Positions 50,793-61,183 of a stretch of 64,000 bases of DNA are shown in pieces. The translations under genes were made by a program, and so were the position numbers. Location of the stretch: assembly GCA_030830475.1 (NCBI GenBank), contig JAURMX010000020.1:1-64000 (forward strand). Reading direction: 5' to 3'. The stretch comes from Candidatus Nanopelagicales bacterium. GTDB taxonomy: Bacteria > Actinomycetota > Actinomycetes > Nanopelagicales > Nanopelagicaceae. A model generated the notes under the pieces. The model ran no database searches. It was not told where the DNA came from and saw only the letters and a list, made by a program, of their open reading frames with translations. The stretch's first letter is position 1, and each line of letters opens with the position of its first letter.

Positions 50793-50808
50793 TTGAGAGG
50801 TATCTCAA
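50793..50808. repeat. perfect inverted repeat upstream of whiB
   Basis: TTGAGA (50793-50798) and TCTCAA (50803-50808) are perfectly complementary around GGTA. It follows the nucleotidyltransferase stop by 18 bases and lacks a U-tract on the plus strand, so it is either a weak terminator or a regulator site for the whiB promoter 53 bases downstream. Confidence 0.55.
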
Positions 50809-50860
50809 CAAAATACCCCTAAAAATCTGATTTTTGACCTGGATTTCCGGACTTTGCGGC

Positions 50861-50889
50861 TTGACTCCTGGGAATAACACGCGTGTAAT
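50861..50889 (+). promoter_or_regulatory. housekeeping-type promoter of whiB
   Basis: TTGACT (50861-50866), a 17-base spacer and TGTAAT (50884-50889) form the best sigma-70-like promoter in the window. It predicts a leader of about 48 bases before the whiB ATG, in contrast with the leaderless genes nearby. Confidence 0.72.
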
Positions 50890-50900
50890 TCTCCCCATTG

Positions 50901-50922
50901 GGCCCGCCGTAAGGTGTGGGCC
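50901..50922 (+). promoter_or_regulatory. hairpin in the whiB 5' leader
   Basis: GGCCCGC (50901-50907) pairs with GTGGGCC (50916-50922), with one G-U pair, in the predicted leader 9 bases before the ribosome binding site AGGAG (50931-50935). It could affect whiB mRNA stability or translation. Confidence 0.45.
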
Positions 50923-50943
50923 ACTGTCATAGGAGTATTGCTA

Positions 50944-51237
50944 ATGACTGATGCTCGTCGCATAGAGCAGACTTTCATTCCCGGTCCAAGCATCCAATTG
51001 GGTAATGGCGAAATCGTTGAACTGTCATGGCAGGAGCGAGCGCTATGTGCCCAAACTGATCCAGAAGCATTCTTCCCTGAAAAAGGTGGTTCAACCCGTG
51101 AGGCAAAAAGAGTCTGTCTCTCTTGTGAGGTCAGACAAGAGTGCTTGGAATATGCACTCGCTCATGATGAACGCTTTGGCATCTGGGGCGGTCTATCTGA
51201 ACGCGAACGTCGTCGCCTCAAGCGTCGTCCCGCGTAA
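50944..51237 (+). CDS. whiB2: WhiB-family iron-sulfur regulator (WhiB2/WhmD-like)
   Basis: A 97-residue WhiB protein. The four cluster cysteines are at positions 35, 58, 61 and 67 (LCAQTDPEAFFPEKGGS, VCLSCEVRQECLEYA), followed by the FGIWGGLSERERRRLKRR turn and basic DNA-binding tail. These proteins bind 4Fe-4S and the housekeeping sigma region 4 and control septation genes in relatives. The location between manC and manB matches whiB2 of Mycobacterium. I chose the ATG at 50944 because AGGAG lies nine bases upstream; a longer in-frame reading crosses the leader hairpin. Confidence 0.92.
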   Translation: MTDARRIEQTFIPGPSIQLGNGEIVELSWQERALCAQTDPEAFFPEKGGSTREAKRVCLSCEVRQECLEYALAHDERFGIWGGLSERERRRLKRRPA

Positions 51238-51288
51238 ATACCTTTCATCCAAAAACCTTATATTTTCATTTAAGCAAGAGGCGGTGAG

Positions 51289-54200
51289 ATGCCGACTTCC
51301 AAACAATTTGTAACTGCAATCATCGTTTCTCATGATGGTGCGCTTTGGCTTCCTGAAGTTGTCGCATCAATTGCCAAGCAACGTCGTGTTATCGATCAAG
51401 TAATTGCGATTGATACCGGTTCACAGGATAGTTCTGTAAAACTATTGAAGAGCGCGGGCATAACCACAGTCATTACCGATAGAGATAAAGGTTTTGGAGC
51501 AGCCGTAAGTGAAGCACTGGCAAGCTCAAAATTGAAACCTGCTCCAAGTGATAACACGGAATGGTTGTGGTTGATTCATGATGATTGCGCTCCAGCCGCC
51601 GATGCGTTAACTGAGTTGTTGGCTGCGGTAGAGGAACGACCCAGCGTTGCCGTTGTGGGACCAAAATTACGTGGTTGGCATGATCGAAACCATTTGTTAG
51701 AGGTCGGTGTAAGCATCGCCGGCAATGGAGCGCGATGGACCGGCTTGGAATATAGAGAAGCAGATCAGGGCCAACATGACAATGTCAGTGAGGTGTTGGC
51801 GGTTAGTACCGCGGGCGCACTAGTACGACGGGATGTTTTTGAAGAGTTGGGTGGTTTTGATCCAGAGTTAACTCTATTCAGAGATGATGTTGATTTTGGT
51901 TGGAGAGTACATACTGCAGGGCATACGGTAATCGTTGCACCTCAAGCCGTTGCCTATCACGCAGAGGCAGCCGCAAATGAACGTCGCAGTATCGATGTTT
52001 CCGGCACCTTCTTGCATCGTCCCCTGTTGTTGGATCGAAGACATGCTGCATACGTAATGCTCGTCAATGTTTCTTGGTGGATGATGCCACTAATTGCTTT
52101 GCAACTGCTAAGCGCTTCATTTGCGCGCGCAATTGGGTATTTGCTGGCAAAGTTGCCGGGCTACGCACTTGATGAAATAGCAGCGGTTGGTTTATTAATT
52201 TTGCAACCGCAAGATCTAATCCGCGCTCGAAGAAACCGACGCAAGAATCGCTTGGTTTCATCGCAGGTAATAGCTCGCTTTGTTCCACCGCGTGGCTCAC
52301 AACTGCAGTTAGCAATAGAGAGGGCGAGAGCTGCGATTTCTCGGGCTTGGCGAAATAGCTCGCTACAAGATGATGGGTCTACCCATACTAGATCTGCTTT
52401 GGATTTAAATGACGAAGCTTTAGAAAATGCAGATATCGAACTGGTAAAACCGCCTTCACCTATTTCATGGCTACTCAAACATCCGATCCTCTCAATTTCA
52501 ATTCTGGTTTTTATAATTACTTTGATCGCATCTAGATCACGTTTTGGAACAATTGTCGGCGGAGCTTTGCCTGAAACACCTTCCAGTGCTTTAGATTTAT
52601 TGAGCGTTTATTCAGATTCCTGGCACACAGTCGGTTTGGGCTCCAGCGCAAATGTGCCACCCTGGGTAGCCTTCATTGGCATTGCAGCACTTCCTTTTGC
52701 TGCCAACTCATCATTTTTTGTTACATCGTTATTTATCGCAGCGGTTCCATTGGCTCTCTGGGGTGCTTACTCACTTGCCCGAAAGTTTACTGAAATGCAT
52801 TTTCTTGCCCTCGGGGCGGCATTGCTTTATGCCTTCTCTCCCACAACATTGGCGGCCATAAATAGTGGGCGACTGGGAACTGTGATATTGGTTGTAATCG
52901 GACCTTGGTTAATTCGGGCACTATTTGGATTAGAACAGTTAGAGAATTTAGGTTGGAGAAAAACTTGGTGGCTTGCACTTTTGCTATCTATTGTCTGCGC
53001 TTTTTCACCATTGGCTTTCATGACAATAGTTTTGTGGCAGTTCATTCTAGTTATTTTTGATGTTGTGGCGTTTAATTCAAAAATTAATCCACTCAATAAA
53101 GAGATATTTGATGGGAAAAATTCACGTCGAATAGTACTTATCGCCACGCCAATACTTGTTAACGCGCCTTGGTCTCTAGAGTTCATTTTGCATCCATCCA
53201 GAATTCTGCTTGATCCAGGTGTAACTATTGGGGGAGGCGAGGTCTTCTCTCTACTGTTGGCAAATCCAGGTGGATTGGGCGCGCCACCTATTTGGATGTT
53301 GTCTCCAATACTTTTGATTTCATTGATTGCTACCTTCGTTAGCAAAACCGCCCGCCTTGGAGAGATCGCATTATTTTTTATCGGATTCGCAGCCATTTTA
53401 GGTTCGAGACAGGTTGCGGGACATGGCAGCTTTGAAGCTGAGAATCTATGGGTTGGTTCTTTGTTGGTGATTCCCACTCTAGTGGCACTGCTAGCTGCAA
53501 TCATAATGGTCGATCACTATGTTCCTAAGCTGTCAGAATCAAATATTGACTACCGACACATCTTGTTGGGAATTACCAGCGTGATAGCAACTCTTTCAGT
53601 ATTAACTACCGCAACTTGGTGGGTATCCAGTGCCGTGAGCACCCCATTGCACACCAAGCAGAACTCAGCTCTTCCGGCGTTTTTGAGCGCAAATGCCCAG
53701 ACTGCAGATAAGTTTAAAACCTTAGTAATTAGAAACAAAGATGGTCGGATTTATTATTTCATTGCAAGAGATAGGGATCTAAAACTGGGAGAACCAGATG
53801 TCATTACAGGATTATCTCCAGTTGTAACCAAGGCGATCAATGACTTGGTTTCTGGATCTGGAGTAACGAGCAGTCAAGTATTTGCAGAGTTTGGCATTCG
53901 CTACATTTTTATGGCTCGCCCTTTGAACTATGATTTAGTTAGAACTATAGATGGAGCTGGAGGGTTCACCCGAGCTGCTGATACAAATGAAGGTATTTCA
54001 TGGAAAGTTCCGGGGGCGCTGGGACATATCTCATTTCTGTCAGATGATGGAATGTACTCAGTATTGCCAAGCGGCGATATCGGCGCTCAAGGTTCACTAA
54101 CAACTTCAGGAACAATTGTAATTACAGAAAAATATGATGATCGCTGGAAATTATTACTAAATGGAACTTATGTTCAAGCAACAGTTACCGAGAGTGGAGT

Positions 54201-54366
54201 TCCAAGATTTAGGGTGTCAGAACCGGGAGAGTTCATAATTTTTCATGATGCAACATCTCGTCGCGGTTGGATTTCTCTGCAGTTAATCACCTTCGTCACT
54301 TTGATCATTCTCGCCCTGCCAGCAAGACGCAAGAGAAGTCAGATGCGAGAGGAGGAGTTGGCATGA
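51289..54366 (+). CDS. giant membrane glycosyltransferase (GT2 domain plus multi-span C-terminal part)
   Basis: A 1025-residue protein. The GT2 catalytic domain (about 5-260) opens VTAIIVSHDGALWLPEVVAS and contains LWLIHDDCAPAADALTEL and LGGFDPELTLFRDDVDFGWR. Two hydrophobic helices near 265-310 and a basic cytosolic linker follow, then about ten more membrane spans (about 400-780), and a C-terminal extracytoplasmic domain ending with one membrane helix before a basic tail. It is probably involved in extending or exporting cell-wall polysaccharide. A GAGGCGGTGAG stretch precedes the ATG. It is translationally coupled to the DUF5719 gene (ATGA). Confidence 0.85.
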   Translation: MPTSKQFVTAIIVSHDGALWLPEVVASIAKQRRVIDQVIAIDTGSQDSSVKLLKSAGITTVITDRDKGFGAAVSEALASSKLKPAPSDNTEWLWLIHDDCAPAADALTELLAAVEERPSVAVVGPKLRGWHDRNHLLEVGVSIAGNGARWTGLEYREADQGQHDNVSEVLAVSTAGALVRRDVFEELGGFDPELTLFRDDVDFGWRVHTAGHTVIVAPQAVAYHAEAAANERRSIDVSGTFLHRPLLLDRRHAAYVMLVNVSWWMMPLIALQLLSASFARAIGYLLAKLPGYALDEIAAVGLLILQPQDLIRARRNRRKNRLVSSQVIARFVPPRGSQLQLAIERARAAISRAWRNSSLQDDGSTHTRSALDLNDEALENADIELVKPPSPISWLLKHPILSISILVFIITLIASRSRFGTIVGGALPETPSSALDLLSVYSDSWHTVGLGSSANVPPWVAFIGIAALPFAANSSFFVTSLFIAAVPLALWGAYSLARKFTEMHFLALGAALLYAFSPTTLAAINSGRLGTVILVVIGPWLIRALFGLEQLENLGWRKTWWLALLLSIVCAFSPLAFMTIVLWQFILVIFDVVAFNSKINPLNKEIFDGKNSRRIVLIATPILVNAPWSLEFILHPSRILLDPGVTIGGGEVFSLLLANPGGLGAPPIWMLSPILLISLIATFVSKTARLGEIALFFIGFAAILGSRQVAGHGSFEAENLWVGSLLVIPTLVALLAAIIMVDHYVPKLSESNIDYRHILLGITSVIATLSVLTTATWWVSSAVSTPLHTKQNSALPAFLSANAQTADKFKTLVIRNKDGRIYYFIARDRDLKLGEPDVITGLSPVVTKAINDLVSGSGVTSSQVFAEFGIRYIFMARPLNYDLVRTIDGAGGFTRAADTNEGISWKVPGALGHISFLSDDGMYSVLPSGDIGAQGSLTTSGTIVITEKYDDRWKLLLNGTYVQATVTESGVPRFRVSEPGEFIIFHDATSRRGWISLQLITFVTLIILALPARRKRSQMREEELA

Positions 54367-55679
54367 AAGAGACCAGAGCCTCCTTTGCCCTGCTCTTCTT
54401 TGTTGTCGCAGCGCACATCGCGTACTTGTTACCTCAAAACATCTCTTCAAGGGAAATTACTCAAAGCTACTCAGCAACGGTTTGTCCGGGAGCGGTTGGA
54501 GATTCGCGGACTACAAATCTGCTCCCTAGCAAAAGTACCTTGATTCGTGAACTTGCCCAGCCAAACGCCAAACTTCGCAAGAACGGTCAGGGCAGCTACT
54601 CCATCTCAAAAAACGCTCTATTTATTGAAGGAACTCCTACCAACGTTAATCAAATTCAATCGAGCTCTAATCGTTGGACGGCGGCTCTTACCTGTGCAGA
54701 TAGCAGCAAAACATCTTGGTTTGTTGGTGGCACCGCAAATGTTACGAGTCAATCTAAATTAATTTTGGTAAATAGCGGCCTGGGAGATGCGATCGTAGAT
54801 GTGACAAGTTTTTCCGAAAACGGCCGAGGCGCGACAGTTCCGATTACCATCAAGGCCTCTTCAGATAAGGTCGTGCGAGTTGATAGCTTTGATCCAGGTG
54901 CAAATCGAATTGTGTTGAAGGTTGAGACCAGAAGTGGTCGGGTAGTTGGCTATCTATTGGATGAGAGAGTACGTGGTCTAAACAACTTGGGTGCTGATTT
55001 CGTAGCCCCAATCTCTAAGGCTGAGGAGTCTTTGGTAATTGCATCACTGCCAATTCGATATGGCGGAAACAATAGGGCTGCTCACAAGATTAGGATAATG
55101 AGCGCTGGTCAAGTGGATGCAAATGTCAGTATTGAAGTTGTATCGCCAGAGGGAGTATTTATTCCAGTTGGATTTGATAACCTTCAAATTGAGGCCCAAC
55201 AGGTAAACGACTTTGATTTATCAGAGGTGGATTTAGGTGGCAAAACATTTGCACTCAAGATTTCTAGCTCTGCGCCGATAGTGGCCAGCGTATTCACTAC
55301 AGTCAGGAGTGGTTCGGTATCTGATTTTATGTGGAGTGCACCCTCACAAAGTTTCGGAAGTGTTTCCATGAATCTTTATGGACTTGAACCTAGGGTTACC
55401 TTTGTAGCTGAGAGAATTCAGGTAATTGTTAATTGGCGAAATAACAGAGGAAAGCAATTCAGTAGGAACTTGATAGGTGAGGAAGTTTTAAGTTGGAAAG
55501 TACCGGCTAACACCAGACTTATCACCTTTACAAATCAATCTGGAGCTAAGGCTGCCATGAATTGGATCTCAAGAGATGGGGTTACACATCTACTCCTAGC
55601 CTCTGGAGCTAGCCTGGAGAGCGCTTCTAAGCCAATACCCGATATTGCGGTGATTCAGCCAACCAGAAAAACAAGTTGA
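54363..55679 (+). CDS. DUF5719-like exported protein
   Basis: A 438-residue protein with an N-terminal signal or anchor helix (ASFALLFFVVAAHIAYLL) followed by a beta-rich extracytoplasmic domain containing NRWTAALTCADSSKTSWFVG, KLILVNSGLGDAIVDV and repeated beta-sandwich-like strands. No catalytic motif is recognised. The overlap with the giant glycosyltransferase (ATGA) and the position before DUF3499 fit the DUF5719 family of actinobacteria; the assignment rests mainly on context and general pattern. It may chaperone or anchor the polysaccharide machinery. Confidence 0.72.
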   Translation: MKETRASFALLFFVVAAHIAYLLPQNISSREITQSYSATVCPGAVGDSRTTNLLPSKSTLIRELAQPNAKLRKNGQGSYSISKNALFIEGTPTNVNQIQSSSNRWTAALTCADSSKTSWFVGGTANVTSQSKLILVNSGLGDAIVDVTSFSENGRGATVPITIKASSDKVVRVDSFDPGANRIVLKVETRSGRVVGYLLDERVRGLNNLGADFVAPISKAEESLVIASLPIRYGGNNRAAHKIRIMSAGQVDANVSIEVVSPEGVFIPVGFDNLQIEAQQVNDFDLSEVDLGGKTFALKISSSAPIVASVFTTVRSGSVSDFMWSAPSQSFGSVSMNLYGLEPRVTFVAERIQVIVNWRNNRGKQFSRNLIGEEVLSWKVPANTRLITFTNQSGAKAAMNWISRDGVTHLLLASGASLESASKPIPDIAVIQPTRKTS

Positions 55680-55735
55680 TTAATTTGAATTGGTAGAAAT
55701 GCCCAACAATCCAACTTTTTAATAGATTACCAGAC

Positions 55736-55741
55736 TAATCT
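55736..55741 (+). promoter_or_regulatory. -10 element of leaderless DUF3499 gene
   Basis: TAATCT is followed by CACGCC and the ATG at 55748. There is no ribosome binding site. Confidence 0.55.
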
Positions 55742-55747
55742 CACGCC

Positions 55748-56146
55748 ATGACCAACAACAGCGGCGCCGACAGCAATCGGAGCAAATCTCAGATTCCTAG
55801 CGTTGTTGGTAGACGCTGTACCAGATCAGGATGTCTTTCCAATGCAGTTATGACATTGACCTATATCTATGCTGATTCAAGTGCTGTACTAGCACCTCTT
55901 TCCACCTATGTAGAGCCTCATGCATATGATCTTTGTGAACAACACTCTGAAAAACTAACTGTGCCAAAGGGTTGGAGCGTTATACAGAATAAGTCTGATC
56001 ACCCTTCTCCCAAGCAATCTCCGCAAGACATTCTTGCCGTTGCTGAAGCAATCCGCCAAGTCGCAAAACAGGAGAGTGTTTCACATCCCATAGCTCCTGA
56101 AATTGGCAGGAGAGGGCATCTTCGTTCAATCCCAAATCAAGATTGA
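55748..56146 (+). CDS. DUF3499 family protein, probable zinc-binding
   Basis: A 132-residue conserved actinobacterial protein (Rv3258c family). The core is RRCTRSGCLSNAVMTLTYIY, followed by AVLAPLSTYVEPHAYDLCEQ and HSEKL. The CTRSGC pair and the LCEQH pair look like a four-ligand zinc site. The C-terminal 40 residues are low complexity. Its function is unknown. It precedes manB by six bases, the same order as in Mycobacterium. Confidence 0.9.
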   Translation: MTNNSGADSNRSKSQIPSVVGRRCTRSGCLSNAVMTLTYIYADSSAVLAPLSTYVEPHAYDLCEQHSEKLTVPKGWSVIQNKSDHPSPKQSPQDILAVAEAIRQVAKQESVSHPIAPEIGRRGHLRSIPNQD

Positions 56147-56152
56147 TTACAA

Positions 56153-57568
56153 ATGAACCTTGGAATCATTAACAAAATAATCAAGGCCTACGATATACGC
56201 GGCTTAGTCGATGATGAACTTTCTGCTGATTTTGCTTTTGCATTGGGAATCGCATTTGCCAAATTCGTAGAGAGAGAGCGTGAGCCGGCGACAGTGGTTG
56301 TCGGAGAGGATATGCGCCCATCTTCACCAGATCTGGCAACCGCATTTTCTGACGGAGTAACCTCACAAGGATTAGATGTAATTAGAATCGGATTATCCTC
56401 AACAGATCAGCTTTATTTTGCCTCTGGCCACCTAAATCTCCCCGGTGCAATGTTCACAGCGAGCCACAATCCAGCTGCCTATAACGGGGTTAAATTGTGC
56501 AAAAGCGGCGCTAAGCCAATTGGCCAAGAGTCTGGTTTGTTATGGCTAAAAGAACAGATAGTCGGCTCCTTAACAGAAGGTTTTCCGATACCCAATCGAC
56601 CAGTTGGCAAAGAAACCCAACGTGATTTACTTCCCGAGTACGTCTCATATCTCTTTTCTTTATTTGCCAAAAATATCTTTGATAAAACCTTTCAAGGTCG
56701 TCCGCTAAAAATCGCCATAGATGCTGGAAACGGCATGGGGGGCCACACGGCTCCTGCGGTTATGAAACAGATTAATGCGCAGGTTGATGGAATCTATTTT
56801 GAACTAGATGGAACCTTTCCAAATCATGAAGCAAACCCCATTGATGCCAGTAACTTAGTTGATCTACAAATTTTAGTTAAAGAGAAGTCAGCTGATATTG
56901 GACTGGCTTTTGATGGAGATGCTGATAGATGTTTCCTGGTAGATGAAAAAGGTAATCTGGTCTCGCCATCTGCGCTCACCGCGCTGATTGCCGAACGTGA
57001 GTTAAAGAAGTATCCAGGTGCACCAGTTATTTACAACTTAATCTGCTCACGTGCAGTGCCTGAGGTAATTCTGAAAAATGGTGGCGAGCCACTTAAGAGT
57101 CGTGTTGGACATTCCTATATAAAGAAAATGATGTCTGATCATGATGCTGTATTTGGTGGAGAACACTCCGGCCATTTCTATTTTAAAGAATTTTGGTGTG
57201 CTGACTCTGGAATGCTTGCGGCATTACACGCTATTGCTGCCCTCTTGGACTCTCAAACTCCTCTCTCTGAGTTAATCTCTCAATACAATACCTACTTTCT
57301 AAGTGGAGAGATAAATACCCAAGTTGCAGATACACAAAGGACAATTGCTCAAATCCGGGAACATTTCTCCAATGCAGACCAAATCGGGGCTAATGAAACA
57401 TTGCATTTTGATGAATTAGATGGCTTAACGGTTTCTGCAGCTAACTGGTCTTTCAATGTACGACCCTCTAATACTGAGCCATTGTTAAGGTTGAATGTAG
57501 AGGCAGGTTCTGAAGCCGAAATGATGAGGCTGCAAGAGCTGGTGTTGCGGCTTATGGCAAACCGCTAA
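56153..57568 (+). CDS. manB: phosphomannomutase ManB
   Basis: A 471-residue phosphohexomutase of the ManB/PMM-PGM group converting mannose 6-phosphate to mannose 1-phosphate for GDP-mannose. It shows KAYDIRGLVDDELSADFAFA, the phosphoserine loop FTASHNPAAYNGVKLC, the Mg2+ loop AFDGDADRCFLV, GGEHSGHFYFKEF and the phosphate loop VRPSNTEPLLRLNVE. It lies directly after DUF3499 and within reach of the nucleotidyltransferase at 49797, its pathway partner. It is shorter than and distinct from the 551-residue mutase at 25440. Confidence 0.93.
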   Translation: MNLGIINKIIKAYDIRGLVDDELSADFAFALGIAFAKFVEREREPATVVVGEDMRPSSPDLATAFSDGVTSQGLDVIRIGLSSTDQLYFASGHLNLPGAMFTASHNPAAYNGVKLCKSGAKPIGQESGLLWLKEQIVGSLTEGFPIPNRPVGKETQRDLLPEYVSYLFSLFAKNIFDKTFQGRPLKIAIDAGNGMGGHTAPAVMKQINAQVDGIYFELDGTFPNHEANPIDASNLVDLQILVKEKSADIGLAFDGDADRCFLVDEKGNLVSPSALTALIAERELKKYPGAPVIYNLICSRAVPEVILKNGGEPLKSRVGHSYIKKMMSDHDAVFGGEHSGHFYFKEFWCADSGMLAALHAIAALLDSQTPLSELISQYNTYFLSGEINTQVADTQRTIAQIREHFSNADQIGANETLHFDELDGLTVSAANWSFNVRPSNTEPLLRLNVEAGSEAEMMRLQELVLRLMANR

Positions 57569-57573
57569 ACTAA

Positions 57574-58889
<1,316 letters not shown>

Positions 58890-58890
<1 letters not shown>

Positions 58891-59579
58891 TGACCTCGGT
58901 AATGGTCGTTGATGACGACCAAGATCTAGCTGAAATGTTGGGCATCGTATTAAATGGTGTTGGCATTGAGGTAGATCTAGTAAGTCGAGGCGATGAGGCT
59001 GTCGAGGTATTCAAAAACAACCCACCTGATTTAGTTTTGTTAGACATAATGTTGCCAGGCTTGGATGGCATAGAGGTTTGCCGGCAGATTCGCAAACAAT
59101 CGGTGCGGGTTCCAATTGTTATGCTCACAGCCAAAAGCGATACACATGACATCGTTAAAGGACTAGAAGCTGGCGCAGATGATTACATGGTCAAACCATT
59201 TAAGCCTTCTGAATTGGTGGCGCGAATCAGAACAAGATTGCGTCGTGCTGGTGGCGAGATTTCTAGTAATTTAACAATCGGGGATTTGGCTGTTGATATT
59301 GTTGAACACACTGTATCTCGTGGTGGAAAAGAGATTCCATTGACCCGGCTAGAGTTTGATTTGCTGGTTGCTCTAGCAAAAGAGCCTGGTCGAGTGTTTA
59401 CCCGCGAGGCTTTATTGGGTGAAGTTTGGGGATATAGACACTCAACCGATACCAGGCTAGTGAATGTCCACGTTCAAAGATTGCGGGCCAAAATTGAACA
59501 TGATCCAGAAAACCCCACAATTATTAATACCGTTCGAGGCATTGGTTACAAAGCAGGCACTACGGGCCATAGAGGCTAA
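58890..59579 (+). CDS. mtrA: response regulator MtrA
   Basis: A 229-residue OmpR-type response regulator controlling cell-wall, division and osmotic genes in actinobacteria. The receiver domain (1-118) has acidic residues DDDQD at 8-12, the phosphoacceptor D52 in LVLLDIMLPGLDG, and LTAKSDTHDIVKGLEAGADD with the conserved Lys in DYMVKPF. The winged helix (about 130-225) contains TRLEFDLLVALAKEPGRVFT and VNVHVQRLRAKIE. It overlaps sahH by one base. The mtrB kinase gene follows. Confidence 0.95.
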
Positions 59580-59597
59580 TTAGGAAACGGTATCTGC

Positions 59598-61136
59598 GTG
59601 TTTGTACCTAGATTCTTTCGCAGATCACTATTCCGCAGAGTTTTTGTTGTTTCGGGGTTCATCTCCATTGGAATCATCTATTTTCTGGGCTCAAATCTTT
59701 ACGGTCGAATCTCTGATGGAATCATTAATGAAAAGATAAACGCCTCAATTTCTGAGGCTCAATCTGCCATCCAATATGCTGATTATCGATTCATAGTCAC
59801 AGGGGTTAGCTCCGAAAAAGATTACCGTTCATTGATTTCAGAGATTGTTAAAACTAGCAATTTAAGCGCTAGGGAGTCAGGGCGTGAGGTTGCGCTCCTA
59901 CAGAGTGAAGATCGCGAGTTGCGTGGGATACCTGCAGTTTCAACCTCAAACTTCCTGGAGCCAAGTTCAATCCCAGCGGGTTTCCGCGAAATAGTTCGGG
60001 AAAGTGATCAGTTAACCTGGCGAAAAACCAATTTACTTTATGTAAATGGTGAGAGTTTAAATGGTGTAGTAATAGGAACACTGCTATCTCTTCCAAATGT
60101 AGGCAAGTATGAAATGTATGTTTTGTTTGGTTTTGATGCTCAGCAACGCACTATTGACTTAATCGGTCGCTCTATGTGGGGAACCGGTTTGTTGTTGATT
60201 GCCTTAATCATGATTGTTGCATCAGTAGTTTTGCGAAGGGTTATCAGGCCCGTTAAATACGCAGCTGAAATTGCAGAGCAGTTAACCTCCGGGGATTTAT
60301 CGAAGCGAATGGAGGTTAAGGGAGAGGACGAAGTTGCTCGATTGGGAGAGGCATTCAATGAAATGGCAGACACGCTTGAGCAACAAATTTCTCGATTAGA
60401 GAATCTCTCGCGGCTTCAACATAGATTTGTTTCGGATGTTTCTCATGAACTTCGAACTCCACTAACAACAATCAGAATGGCCTCTGATGTCATTCACTCC
60501 GCAAGGGATGGCTTTGACCCCAATATTTCCAGAAGCGCTGAATTACTAGTTTCACAGATTGATAGGTTTGAAAATCTGCTCTCTGATCTACTTGAGGTGA
60601 GCAGATTTGATGCTGAAGTAGCAACACTTTCATTGGATCAAATCGATGCCAACTTATTAGTGCGTCGTTGTGTAGAGGATTTAGAGATTGCTTCGAAGGG
60701 ACGAGCTACTCAGTTTCACCTCAGCTGCCCAGCAGATCCGGTAATGCTTGAGGCTGATTCCAGAAGGTTTGAGCGAATTATGCGAAATTTATTGGCAAAT
60801 GCAGTTGATCATTCAGAGGGTAAGCCGATACATGTAACCATCAAGGAAAATCAAGCAGCAGTCTCTATCTCAGTTCGAGATTATGGAGTTGGATTATCCC
60901 AGCCGCAGATTGAACGGGTATTTGATCGATTCTGGCGCGCTGATCCATCACGTTCTCGTGAGAGAGGAGGTACCGGCCTTGGATTGGCAATCGCTAAGGA
61001 AGATGCGATGTTACACGGCGGTGTAATAAGTGTATGGGGAGAGCTCGGAAAAGGATCCAACTTTGTTATCACATTACCAAAGGTAAGTGGAATTGCATTT
61101 TCTGATTTTCCACTTTCCGAGATTCCCACAATTTAG
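59598..61136 (+). CDS. mtrB: sensor histidine kinase MtrB
   Basis: A 512-residue membrane kinase partner of MtrA. Two transmembrane helices (about 15-35 and 190-215) flank an extracytoplasmic sensor. A HAMP domain (RRVIRPVKYAAEIAEQLTSG) is followed by the HisKA box VSDVSHELRTPLTTIRMASD with the phospho-accepting His at 283, then the HATPase domain with RNLLANAVDHSEG, VRDYGVGLS, FWRADPSRSRERGGTGLGLA. The start is GTG preceded by GGAAACGG. The lipoprotein gene lpqB that follows mtrB in Mycobacterium is absent. Confidence 0.94.
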   Translation: MFVPRFFRRSLFRRVFVVSGFISIGIIYFLGSNLYGRISDGIINEKINASISEAQSAIQYADYRFIVTGVSSEKDYRSLISEIVKTSNLSARESGREVALLQSEDRELRGIPAVSTSNFLEPSSIPAGFREIVRESDQLTWRKTNLLYVNGESLNGVVIGTLLSLPNVGKYEMYVLFGFDAQQRTIDLIGRSMWGTGLLLIALIMIVASVVLRRVIRPVKYAAEIAEQLTSGDLSKRMEVKGEDEVARLGEAFNEMADTLEQQISRLENLSRLQHRFVSDVSHELRTPLTTIRMASDVIHSARDGFDPNISRSAELLVSQIDRFENLLSDLLEVSRFDAEVATLSLDQIDANLLVRRCVEDLEIASKGRATQFHLSCPADPVMLEADSRRFERIMRNLLANAVDHSEGKPIHVTIKENQAAVSISVRDYGVGLSQPQIERVFDRFWRADPSRSRERGGTGLGLAIAKEDAMLHGGVISVWGELGKGSNFVITLPKVSGIAFSDFPLSEIPTI

Positions 61137-61160
61137 TCTCTCACTCTATTTCTCATCTCT

Positions 61161-61176
61161 GATCTGTGATCAGATC
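61161..61176. repeat. perfect inverted repeat between mtrB and comF
   Basis: GATCTG (61161-61166) and CAGATC (61171-61176) are perfectly complementary around TGAT. It lies 25 bases after the mtrB stop and eight bases before the preferred comF ATG. There is no U-tract, so an operator or RNA processing site is as likely as termination. Confidence 0.5.
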
Positions 61177-61183
61177 AATTACT

